From Methanosphaera sp. rholeuAM130 (GTDB lineage Archaea > Methanobacteriota > Methanobacteria > Methanobacteriales > Methanobacteriaceae): DNA of 10,134 nucleotides. Made by a program: the position numbers and the translations under genes. This document shows, piece by piece, positions 1 through 6,997 of the stretch; positions within the stretch are counted from its first letter, which is position 1; every line of letters starts with the position of its first letter. The notes under the pieces are model-generated. The model was not told where the DNA came from, searched no databases, and worked only from the letters and a program-made list of their open reading frames with translations. Location of the stretch: positions 1-10,134 of the forward strand of contig MUZY01000145.1 of NCBI GenBank assembly GCA_003266065.1. Reading direction: 5' to 3'.

Positions 1-42
1 TGTTCCTTCAGGTAAGATGATTAATGGTTGTTGTTGTGCCAT
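1..42 (-). CDS. Thermosome (group II chaperonin) subunit, N-terminal 14 codons only
   Basis: Only the start of the gene is inside the window; it runs off the left edge. The 14 codons read MAQQQPLIILPEGT, which matches the characteristic start of methanobacterial thermosome subunits (MAQ..QP..ILPEGT, followed in the family by a conserved arginine- and glycine-rich stretch lying outside this window). The family forms a double-ring ATP-dependent protein-folding chamber in the archaeal cytoplasm. The start is supported by AGAGGT on the minus strand at 55-50, 7 nt before the ATG. Identification rests on a short but distinctive peptide, so the family is likely, while which of the paralogous subunits it is cannot be told. 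Confidence 0.8.
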   Translation of the reverse strand, partial: MAQQQPLIILPEGT

Positions 43-78
43 AAATATTACCTCTATAATTTTATCGTTTTTTTAATA

Positions 79-99
79 ATAGAAAAAGATTTTTTCTAT
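79..99. repeat. Perfect 21-bp inverted repeat in the thermosome leader or promoter region
   Basis: Arms ATAGAAAAA (79-87) and TTTTTCTAT (91-99) are exact reverse complements around a 3-nt GAT spacer. The repeat lies 37-57 nt upstream of the thermosome ATG, on its 5' side. The geometry (9+3+9) would suit a dimeric DNA-binding regulator, or a hairpin in the mRNA leader. It does not look like a terminator, because the upstream coiled-coil gene already ends in oligo-T well before it. Chance is a real alternative in A/T-only DNA. Confidence 0.5.
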
Positions 100-182
100 C
101 TTTTCATTAATTTTTTTAGTTTGAATTATTTTTCTATTAATATCATTTTATAATCAGTCTATATTCATTAATGGGTTTAATC

Positions 183-198
183 TTATATAAATACTTTG
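183..198 (-). promoter_or_regulatory. Candidate archaeal promoter (BRE/TATA) for the thermosome gene
   Basis: On the minus strand TTTATATA (191-184) is preceded by CAAAGTA (198-192). This is a good match to the archaeal box A with a purine-rich BRE. Transcription would begin about 25 nt downstream, near 160, giving a leader of roughly 120 nt that contains the inverted repeat at 79-99. A weaker TATA-like site (TTATAAAAT, 153-145) would give a shorter leader. The choice between them is inference. Confidence 0.4.
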
Positions 199-231
199 TG
201 GTTATTTTAGTGTATTGAATACAGAAAAAGA

Positions 232-321
232 TGAAAAGAATTAAATCAAATTTAAAAATGATAAATATAAATTATTTAAAAAAATAAGGAAAATAAAAAT
301 AGTTAAAAGAAGAATGAAAGA
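232..321 (-). terminator. Oligo-T termination region downstream of the coiled-coil gene
   Basis: After the TAA of the coiled-coil gene the minus strand is strongly T-rich, with a run of seven T (284-278) and further T4-T5 runs. No GC-rich hairpin is present. Archaeal RNA polymerase terminates at such oligo-T tracts, so this is the likely end of the long minus-strand transcript. The whole gap between this gene and the thermosome (43-321) holds no open frame that looks coding. Confidence 0.45.
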
Positions 322-3300
322 TTATTCTTTGATTTTTACCCAAATAATACGATCTCCTTCTCTTGCACGCTGATAATATTCGCGTTTTTCAAGAGCCTTT
401 AGGGTCTTGGCGAAGTTCTCTTTTTCCAGTTCCGTGAATCCCAAATCGATTAGATAATCATACAATTCACTTGCGGTTTTTGCATCAGGCAATAATTCGA
501 ATATTTGAGATTGGAAACTGGTTAATCCCGGTCTAGGTTTGTTCAGCATAGCCAAGAACAGATCCTTATATTTGAGTGCATTTTCGATTTGTATCTCCTT
601 GTCTTCGATAACCTCATTTAAATGTTCCATTTCCTTGTTGGTATTTTCATTGTCTTCTTCAATCTTCTGAATATCGGACTTGAGAGAGTTTATTTCCTTT
701 TCATATTCAGTTTTTTGATCTGCTTTTTCCAATTCCAAGTCACGTATACGTGGCTGAAGATTCTTAAGTTCATCCAATTGTTCGTTTTTATCTTCAAGCA
801 GTTTCTTATGATCTTCAATATCCTGATTTTTACGTTCAAGAATTTCCTTAAGTTCTTCGACACGAACCTTACTTAAATTAGCTGACCTTGTTTTTTCTTC
901 CAATTCCTTTTCCTTGGATTCCAATTGAACGGTTGTTTCATTAAGAAGAGTCTCTTTTTTACTTAATTCACTCTTGTATTCGTTCAATTCTTTGACTTTT
1001 GAATTGGACTCGGACAGTTCGGTTTTCAATGAAGTGATGACTTCATCCTTTTCAATAATTGAATTGTTCAATTCCTCAATGTCATCATCTTTTAGCTGAA
1101 GTTTGTTTTCAACCCTTTCCAATTGAATATTGACGTCATCAATCAACTCATCCTTTTTGGTAATGGTATCGTCTTTGGATTGAACTATCTCCTGCAATTG
1201 ATTGTATTTGTCCATTTGAGTAGTATTGTCTGATTTGAGATTATCAAGTTCACTGTTTAATGATTCCACACTCTCGGTTAGCTCGTCTATCTTATACTCT
1301 CTCTGGTTAAGAAGTGAAGTTAACCTTTCGATTTCCTGTTCGTTAACCTTTTGGACATTGCTTGCATTCTCTTTAAGTTTGAATATTTCATCATCCTTGG
1401 ATTTGATCTTGTCATCAACTAGGGATGAATTTTCAGATAGCTTATCCTCAAGCTGTTTGATTTTTTCCTGGGATACCTGTAGATTATTTCTTAAATCCTT
1501 GATTTCCTCTGTTTTTGATAATGATTCCTCTTCACGGGTTTTTAAGAGTTTGTTTAATTGGGATATCTCAATATCCTTCAATTCAAGTTTTTGAGGTAGG
1601 GAAGATAATTTATCGCTTTTTTCCTGAACGTCTTTCTTGAGATTATTTATCTTATCGGCACTGTCCTCTTTTATATCCAGACAATCCTGTTTTAATTTGT
1701 TGCATTCATTTTCCTTCTCTTTAACTTCATTTTTAAGTGAATCATATTCCTGTTCCAACTTGTTTAATTTGGTATTGGTTTCACTTAATGTGGTGTTAAG
1801 ATACTCATTTTCCCGGGTTAATTTCTCATTATTGTTTGTAAATTCCAAAATTCCGTCATTCAATTCGGATATTTGAAGTTTTGTTGATTTCTTGAGTTGG
1901 TTGTAATCGAGTTTTAATTTATCATACTCGGCATCCTTGTCATATAACTGTTTTTTGGTATCCTTAAGTTCATTTTTCAAATCATCGTTGTCAACATCAC
2001 TATTTGATGATTCGAAGCTAACCGAATCCAATTGAACTTTTAAATCAGCTATTTCTTCATCTTTTGAATCTATTAAATTTTCCAATTCAGAAATCTTATC
2101 TTCGAAGATGTTCTTATCTGAAGTCAGTGAATTTAAAGATATTTTCTGTTTATTGTTTTCTTCCTTCTGTATGGACAATTCCTCTGAAATACTGTTATTC
2201 GTTTGAAGAAGCTTATTATATTCTTCCTGTAGACTGTCGTAGTGTTCTGTAATATTGTTCAATTCCTCTTGCAGTGAATCTTTAGAATCATCCTCCACGT
2301 TTGAAAGTTCAATTTGTAGTGATTCCAGCTGATTTTTAATATCGGTCAATTCTTCATCTTTAGCCATTAAATCCTGTTTAAGAGTTTTATTTTCGTTAAT
2401 TAAATCGTCATTCGTATCAATAGGCCCTTCTTCAATTGATGAAGACTCTTTTAATTTGGCGTTTTCATTTTCTAATTCTTTTAATTTATATTCATTAATT
2501 TTAGAAGAATCTAACAATAACTGATATTCGGATTTAATTTGAACTAACTCTTCGGATTTTTTAGTAAAGTCATCCAATAGGGAACTGAAGTTCATATCTT
2601 CTGAAGTAGAGACTATCTCTTCTTTGGTTTTCAATTCATTATTTTCCTGTTCCAGTTGTGAAACTTTATCCTGCAACTGATCATTTTCTTCCTTTAAGTC
2701 GGCAACGTTTTTACTGAGTTCATTAATCTCATCTTCATTGCCTGTGGACAATAATTTTTGAGACAATATGTCCAGCTCTTCTTTTAAATGGGAATTGTTT
2801 GTGTTAAGTTCAGATATTTTATCGTTTGCTTCCTGCAGTTGTTTTTGAGAATCTTCAAGTTTTTCATTGATTTGCTCTGCAGATTCCTGTTGACTGATTT
2901 GTTCCTTTAGTGAATTTATTTCATCTTCGTATTTCTTGATTTGCTGATCCTTTTCACCGAGTTCCCTTGTCAATTGATTTTTCAATTCAGGTATCTGTTT
3001 TAAATCCTCGTTTTGTCTATCGATAACAGATCTTAACTGGTTTATTTGAGTATCTGAAGATTCTGCCTTATAAGCATTGTTTTCTTCTTTTAATCTGTCG
3101 ATTTCCAACCTTAACTCCTTGTTTTCCTCATTAACGCTGTCTTTTAAAGAGGATTTGAACTCTTCATTAGTGTTTTTAAGTTCGTTTATCTCATTTGATT
3201 GAGTTTTAACTTTTGTTCTTAATTGAATTATTTCCTCTTTGTATTCTTCGATTAATTTTTGAGTTTCTTCCGAGTTAACATTGCTAGCGCTGGCTAGTGT

Positions 3301-3600
3301 TTTAATTTCTTTGATTTCCAAATCCTTTTCCTTGATTTGTGTATCTTTTTCCTGTAACTGTAAATCTTTTTCTCTAAGTTTAGTCTCTTGTTTGCTTAAT
3401 TTGTCAGTCAGTTCGTCAATTTTTGCATGTAAATTAGTATTTTGATTTTCATTTTGTATCAGAACATTTTTGACAGCCTTATCAGACCTAATGTCTTTAT
3501 TTTCTTCTTCAAGTTGTTCTTTAAGACTATTAATTTCTTTGAAACAAGATTTTACTAGTTCTCTTAAATCTTCTGATTCAACATCCTTTAAAAACGCCAT
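322..3600 (-). CDS. Giant coiled-coil protein with winged-helix-like C-terminal domain, function unknown
   Basis: This is a 1092-residue protein. Residues ~12-1010 are almost unbroken heptad-type coiled coil, very rich in Glu, Lys, Asp, Asn, Leu and Ser, with few glycines or prolines and a single Trp near the C-terminus. Residues ~1025-1092 are different: two or three short helices followed by a basic, aromatic strand segment (EKREYYQRAREGDRIIWVKI), resembling a winged helix-turn-helix. There is no Walker A/B motif, signal peptide or membrane segment, so it is not an intact SMC or Rad50 despite the resemblance of the coil. The ATG at 3600 is chosen because GTGAT (3609-3605) lies 4 nt before it; the in-frame GTG at 3609 is part of that ribosome-binding site. 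The gene follows the PAP2 gene by 27 nt and may share its transcript. A structural or nucleoid-associated role is possible but unproven. Confidence 0.85.
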   Translation of the reverse strand: MAFLKDVESEDLRELVKSCFKEINSLKEQLEEENKDIRSDKAVKNVLIQNENQNTNLHAKIDELTDKLSKQETKLREKDLQLQEKDTQIKEKDLEIKEIKTLASASNVNSEETQKLIEEYKEEIIQLRTKVKTQSNEINELKNTNEEFKSSLKDSVNEENKELRLEIDRLKEENNAYKAESSDTQINQLRSVIDRQNEDLKQIPELKNQLTRELGEKDQQIKKYEDEINSLKEQISQQESAEQINEKLEDSQKQLQEANDKISELNTNNSHLKEELDILSQKLLSTGNEDEINELSKNVADLKEENDQLQDKVSQLEQENNELKTKEEIVSTSEDMNFSSLLDDFTKKSEELVQIKSEYQLLLDSSKINEYKLKELENENAKLKESSSIEEGPIDTNDDLINENKTLKQDLMAKDEELTDIKNQLESLQIELSNVEDDSKDSLQEELNNITEHYDSLQEEYNKLLQTNNSISEELSIQKEENNKQKISLNSLTSDKNIFEDKISELENLIDSKDEEIADLKVQLDSVSFESSNSDVDNDDLKNELKDTKKQLYDKDAEYDKLKLDYNQLKKSTKLQISELNDGILEFTNNNEKLTRENEYLNTTLSETNTKLNKLEQEYDSLKNEVKEKENECNKLKQDCLDIKEDSADKINNLKKDVQEKSDKLSSLPQKLELKDIEISQLNKLLKTREEESLSKTEEIKDLRNNLQVSQEKIKQLEDKLSENSSLVDDKIKSKDDEIFKLKENASNVQKVNEQEIERLTSLLNQREYKIDELTESVESLNSELDNLKSDNTTQMDKYNQLQEIVQSKDDTITKKDELIDDVNIQLERVENKLQLKDDDIEELNNSIIEKDEVITSLKTELSESNSKVKELNEYKSELSKKETLLNETTVQLESKEKELEEKTRSANLSKVRVEELKEILERKNQDIEDHKKLLEDKNEQLDELKNLQPRIRDLELEKADQKTEYEKEINSLKSDIQKIEEDNENTNKEMEHLNEVIEDKEIQIENALKYKDLFLAMLNKPRPGLTSFQSQIFELLPDAKTASELYDYLIDLGFTELEKENFAKTLKALEKREYYQRAREGDRIIWVKIKE

Positions 3601-3610
3601 AGTGATCACT

Positions 3611-3627
3611 ATTTATATATATAAAAT
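3611..3627 (-). promoter_or_regulatory. TATA-like run between the PAP2 and coiled-coil genes
   Basis: The 27-nt gap contains an alternating TATATATA run (about 3624-3613 on the minus strand) directly before the GTGAT ribosome-binding site. It resembles a TATA box, but it lies only 11-24 nt before the ATG. A transcript started from it would begin at or inside the start codon and lose the ribosome-binding site. It is therefore more likely AT-rich spacer in a shared transcript. Confidence 0.2.
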
Positions 3628-4176
3628 TTAATCTTTTAAAGTTTTTCTAATTTTTTCATATAATATATTATCATAAATTTTTTCAGATAATATTGCAATA
3701 AAAATTCCCAATATAAATCCACATAATATATCCGATGGATAATGTACTCCTATATAAATTCTGGATAATCCCACAAACAATGGGATTAACATAAAAATTT
3801 TTTTATCATACTCTTTCGTTAAAATACAAGCCAAAACTGTAGAGTTTACAGTATGCCCGGATGGAAATGAAGGATCCATTTCAACGGCCAACAATACCAT
3901 ATTGTCAATAACCGTATAAGGTCTGGGTCTAAGTACAGTGTATTTCAATAAAAAAGTTAGACAAACGGCAAGTATAACACCCATAAATAACAATACTGCT
4001 ACTCTTTTTCCCTTCTTTTTATCAAAAAATGCTATCAATAATGCAATTATTAATATCGTATATACAACACCCAAATAACAAACCAATTGCGACAAATTAT
4101 TCAGGAAAGGATTATGATAAGATAAATTTATTAATTGAAAAATTTGATTATCTAAGGATAATACCATTGAATTCAT
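3628..4176 (-). CDS. PAP2-family membrane phosphatase, possible polyprenyl-diphosphate phosphatase
   Basis: A 182-residue integral membrane protein carrying all three signature motifs of the PAP2 superfamily. Motif 1 is KYTVLRPRP (K78, R85, P86), motif 2 is PSGH (105-108, catalytic H108), and motif 3 is SRIYIGVHYPSD (R139, nucleophile H145, D149). About five membrane segments are visible (roughly 34-51, 58-77, 91-97 with 108-121, 127-143, 150-168). Members remove phosphate from lipid phosphates; small ones like this often act on undecaprenyl or other polyprenyl diphosphates at the outer membrane face. The ATG at 4176 is chosen over the TTG at 4179 because GGGTGAT lies 3 nt before it. The gene follows asd after 31 nt. 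The substrate cannot be read from the sequence; a carrier-lipid recycling role in pseudomurein or glycan assembly is inferred from the neighbourhood. Confidence 0.9.
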   Translation of the reverse strand: MNSMVLSLDNQIFQLINLSYHNPFLNNLSQLVCYLGVVYTILIIALLIAFFDKKKGKRVAVLLFMGVILAVCLTFLLKYTVLRPRPYTVIDNMVLLAVEMDPSFPSGHTVNSTVLACILTKEYDKKIFMLIPLFVGLSRIYIGVHYPSDILCGFILGIFIAILSEKIYDNILYEKIRKTLKD

Positions 4177-4186
4177 CAAATCACCC

Positions 4187-4207
4187 TTTAAAAAGAAAAA
4201 AAGAAGA
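4187..4207 (-). terminator. Oligo-T tract between asd and the PAP2 gene
   Basis: On the minus strand the 31-nt gap reads T7-C-T5 (4202-4190) just after the asd stop codon. This is the type of tract at which archaeal RNA polymerase stops or pauses. It may end part of the lysC-dapA-dapB-asd transcript and so lower PAP2 expression. No separate promoter fits in the gap, so partial read-through is the simplest reading. Confidence 0.35.
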
Positions 4208-5260
4208 TTATAAGTATAATTTTGAAATTAATTGGGCATTCAAAATGGAAGCTCCGGCAGCTCCACGTATAGTGTTATGTCCAACCAAAGTATATTTGAA
4301 ACTGTTTTCAAATACGTCTTCACGGACACGTCCTACCGTAACGCTCATACCATGACCAGAATCACGATCCATACGAGGTTGTGGTCTATCTTCTTCATCA
4401 CGGACAATAACCGGTTTTTCAGGTGCAAAAGACAATTTTTCCTTTTGAGGCAATCCGACAAATCCGCTCATAGCAGATTTAATATCCTCAACCGTCACGT
4501 CATCTTCTTCAAACTCAATTGACACGCTTTCAGTATGTCCATCTACTACTCCAACCCTATTGCATGAAGCACTCAAAGGGAAATTAGCCTTGTCGACAAG
4601 ACCGCCGTTTACTTTTCCAAGCAAATGCAAGGTCTCCGACTGCATTTTTTCCTCTTCACCACCGATATACGGGATGATATTATCCAATATTCCCATTGAC
4701 GGAACACCGTTATAACCTGCACCGCTTACTGCCTGCATAGTGGTAACGGATACCCGTTTAAAGGTATACTTATCGAATAAAGGCTTTAAAGTTAATGTTA
4801 GGGCAATAGTAGAACAGTTCGGATTTGTGACTATACAACCTTCCCATCCGTTAACGTCCTTTTGCGTTTCCATCATTTCCAAGTGTTCAGGGTTGACCTC
4901 AGGTATAACCAATGGAATGTTTTCCTTCATACGATTGACGCTGGCATTACTTGCAACTATAAACTTTTCGGCAAAAGCCGCTTCAACCGGTTCGGCAAGT
5001 CCTGCCGGAAGTGAAGCAAAGACGAAGTCGACATCGTCACTTACCTCATCAGGGTCTGTATTTACTATTTTCATATCCCTTATTTCATCGGGGATAGGAG
5101 TTGTCTGATGCCAATTAACGGCATCCTCATATCTTTTTCCCGCAGATTTCGAACTGGCCGCTATATCAACTATGTTGAAATCCGGAATTTGACTTAACAA
5201 TTGAATAAACCTTTGTCCTACCATACCGGTAGCACCAAGTACACATACGTTTCTAACCAT
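4208..5260 (-). CDS. asd: Aspartate-semialdehyde dehydrogenase
   Basis: A 350-residue cytoplasmic enzyme that reduces L-4-aspartyl phosphate to L-aspartate 4-semialdehyde with NADPH. This is the branch point to lysine, threonine and methionine. The N-terminal dinucleotide site is GATGMVGQ (9-16). The catalytic cysteine is C149 in TNPNCST (145-151), and the acid/base histidine is probably H242 in VVDGHTES. QAVSGAGY (176-183) and the C-terminal GHGMSVTVGR and HNTIRGAAGASILNA segments are typical of the archaeal/fungal class of the enzyme rather than the usual bacterial one. Length is normal. AGGTGA (5270-5265), 4 nt before the ATG, fixes the start. It lies 12 nt after dapB and is clearly in the same operon as lysC, whose product it uses. 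Confidence 0.97.
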   Translation of the reverse strand: MVRNVCVLGATGMVGQRFIQLLSQIPDFNIVDIAASSKSAGKRYEDAVNWHQTTPIPDEIRDMKIVNTDPDEVSDDVDFVFASLPAGLAEPVEAAFAEKFIVASNASVNRMKENIPLVIPEVNPEHLEMMETQKDVNGWEGCIVTNPNCSTIALTLTLKPLFDKYTFKRVSVTTMQAVSGAGYNGVPSMGILDNIIPYIGGEEEKMQSETLHLLGKVNGGLVDKANFPLSASCNRVGVVDGHTESVSIEFEEDDVTVEDIKSAMSGFVGLPQKEKLSFAPEKPVIVRDEEDRPQPRMDRDSGHGMSVTVGRVREDVFENSFKYTLVGHNTIRGAAGASILNAQLISKLYL

Positions 5261-5272
5261 ATTTTCACCTAC

Positions 5273-6094
5273 TTATAAACCTAATACGTCAAACATGTCT
5301 GCAATGCTTTTATCCTGAGAGGTGTACTGATAATTTATTGCTCTTATTACACCATTTACAAATGCCTGTCTTGTGGAAGCCCTGTGAATGACTTCTATCC
5401 TTTCACCATCTCCACAGAACATGACGGTATGATCTCCTACGATATCCCCTCCACGGACGGCATGTATCCCTATCTCATTTTCGCCTCTTGCACCGACCAT
5501 TCCTTCTCTGCCGTAGCAAGCCTTTTCCTTTAAGTCCAAGTCAAGACTATCGGCCACTATTTGAGCTGCCTTAACGGCGGTTCCGGATGGTGCATCCTTT
5601 TTGTTATGATGATGTGCCTCAATGATTTCAACATCATATTCATGTCCCAAAATCTTGGCAACCTGTCCGACGATTTCAAAGAAAACGTTTACTCCTGTAG
5701 CCATGTTAGGGGATATGACTGCCTTTATATCGTGGTCCTTAATTGCCTTATGAATTACATCCAACTGTTCATCAGTAAGACCCGTTGTACCTACTACAAC
5801 GTTCACGCCACATTCTGCACATGTTTTAACCGTTTCAACTGCAGCTGCCGCTATAGTGAAATCCACCAATACATCCGGTTTGATTTTTTCAAGATTTTCC
5901 TTCAAATCGTTTGCGGCTATTATAGGAACGTTCATTGTTCCAATACCGATTTGTTCACCCAAATCTTCACCGGCAAGTGGTGAGTTAGGCATTTCTATTC
6001 CAAGTACTACTTCCATATTTTCCTGTGCCTGGACAGTTCTAACGATTTTTGAACCCATATTTCCTGCACAGCCAGTAACTGCTACTCTAATCAT
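5273..6094 (-). CDS. dapB: 4-hydroxy-tetrahydrodipicolinate reductase
   Basis: A 273-residue cytoplasmic enzyme that reduces the DapA product to tetrahydrodipicolinate with NAD(P)H. The nucleotide-binding motif GCAGNMG is at 8-14, the FT and VVVGTTG cofactor-contact segments are at 79-80 and 100-105, and the family signature EAHHHNKKDAPSGTA is at 159-173 with the catalytic pair H161 and K165. RGGDIVGDHTV (214-224) is the conserved C-terminal segment. Length is standard and no key residue is missing. Its ribosome-binding site GGATGTGA (6106-6099) begins right after the dapA stop codon, leaving 12 nt between the genes, so translation is probably coupled. Together with dapA it makes the precursor for the later diaminopimelate steps, none of which is encoded in this window. 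Confidence 0.97.
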   Translation of the reverse strand: MIRVAVTGCAGNMGSKIVRTVQAQENMEVVLGIEMPNSPLAGEDLGEQIGIGTMNVPIIAANDLKENLEKIKPDVLVDFTIAAAAVETVKTCAECGVNVVVGTTGLTDEQLDVIHKAIKDHDIKAVISPNMATGVNVFFEIVGQVAKILGHEYDVEIIEAHHHNKKDAPSGTAVKAAQIVADSLDLDLKEKACYGREGMVGARGENEIGIHAVRGGDIVGDHTVMFCGDGERIEVIHRASTRQAFVNGVIRAINYQYTSQDKSIADMFDVLGL

Positions 6095-6106
6095 TATTTC
6101 ACATCC

Positions 6107-6997
6107 TCATATCAAATCATATTTAGCGAGAACCTTTTGCAATATTTCATCATTCTTATCACTGATAGGGTTAATCGGCATTCTCAGTCCACCAACATCC
6201 ATACCCATTAGGTTTAATGCCCTTTTTGTAGGGGCGGGACTGGCTTCTATAAATAGAACATCCATCAATTCAAAGAGGTAATTTGACAATTCACGTGATT
6301 TTTCATATTCTCCTTCAAGAGCGAAATTGACCATTTGAGACATCTTGTCGGGAAGCACATTTGCCGCTACACTTATTACACCACGAGCTCCCTGTGCAAT
6401 CATAGGCAAGGTTAATGAATCATTACCTGATAAGACTGTAAAATCATTCAAGTCATTATTGTTTAACTCGTTGAAAAGTGATGCCAACTTATTCAAATCC
6501 GGATTGGCTTCCTTGATTGCCACTACATTATCCAGTTTTGCTACGTCAACAATGCTATCCACCGCCAAGTCCACACCTGTTCTTGAAGGTACATTATATG
6601 CAATTATCGGTATGTCATGATTATCATTCAATAATTTGAAATGATCATATAACCCGCTTTGTTGAGGTTTATTGTAGTATGGAGTGATAACCAATGCAGC
6701 ATCGGCTCCAGCATCCTGGGCATATTTTACCAGATTCTGCGCTTCAGCTGTTGCATTGCTTCCGGCTCCTGCAATTGTTGTTACTCGACCGTTTGCCTGG
6801 TCAATCATTATATCTATAATATTCTGTTGTTCTTCATGTGTTATTGTTGCTGATTCACCGGTTGTACCTGCTGCTAGGACTCCGTCAACATTATTTTCAA
6901 TCAAGAAATCGATTAGGTTTCGATATTTTTCTTCATCAATATTTCCATCCTTATCAAATGGTGTTATCATTGCAACATGTGTTCCATCTAAATTCAT
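6107..6997 (-). CDS. dapA: 4-hydroxy-tetrahydrodipicolinate synthase
   Basis: A 296-residue TIM-barrel enzyme that condenses aspartate semialdehyde with pyruvate through a Schiff base. Visible features are GTTGES (44-49, T45), Y108 in ITPYYNKP, Y134 in AYNVPSRTG with R139, and the Schiff-base lysine K162 in AIKEAN. These make the full catalytic triad T45/Y108/Y134 plus lysine. The N-terminus (GTHVAMITPF) is typical. One oddity is the C-terminal SPAPTKRALNLMG, where many DapA proteins have NPIPVK; another is KEANPD, where KEASGD is common. This may mean a divergent subfamily or past transfer, but a tree would be needed. The ATG overlaps the lysC stop codon in an ATGA junction, and AGGAG (7010-7006) inside the lysC tail serves as ribosome-binding site with 8 nt spacing. 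Translational coupling to lysC is likely. Confidence 0.96.
   Translation of the reverse strand: MNLDGTHVAMITPFDKDGNIDEEKYRNLIDFLIENNVDGVLAAGTTGESATITHEEQQNIIDIMIDQANGRVTTIAGAGSNATAEAQNLVKYAQDAGADAALVITPYYNKPQQSGLYDHFKLLNDNHDIPIIAYNVPSRTGVDLAVDSIVDVAKLDNVVAIKEANPDLNKLASLFNELNNNDLNDFTVLSGNDSLTLPMIAQGARGVISVAANVLPDKMSQMVNFALEGEYEKSRELSNYLFELMDVLFIEASPAPTKRALNLMGMDVGGLRMPINPISDKNDEILQKVLAKYDLI

Noticed and set aside
622..876. Plus-strand open frame rich in Phe, Leu and Ile inside the coiled-coil gene
   Set aside because: It is the antisense of Lys/Glu/Asn-rich coiled-coil codons, which gives Phe/Leu/Ile by base pairing alone. The other plus-strand frames at 1226-1594, 1637-1876 and 2064-2252 are rejected for the same reason.
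322..3609. SMC or Rad50-type chromosome segregation ATPase
   Set aside because: No Walker A, Walker B or ABC signature motif is present at either end, and there is no hinge-like globular break; only the coil resembles these proteins.
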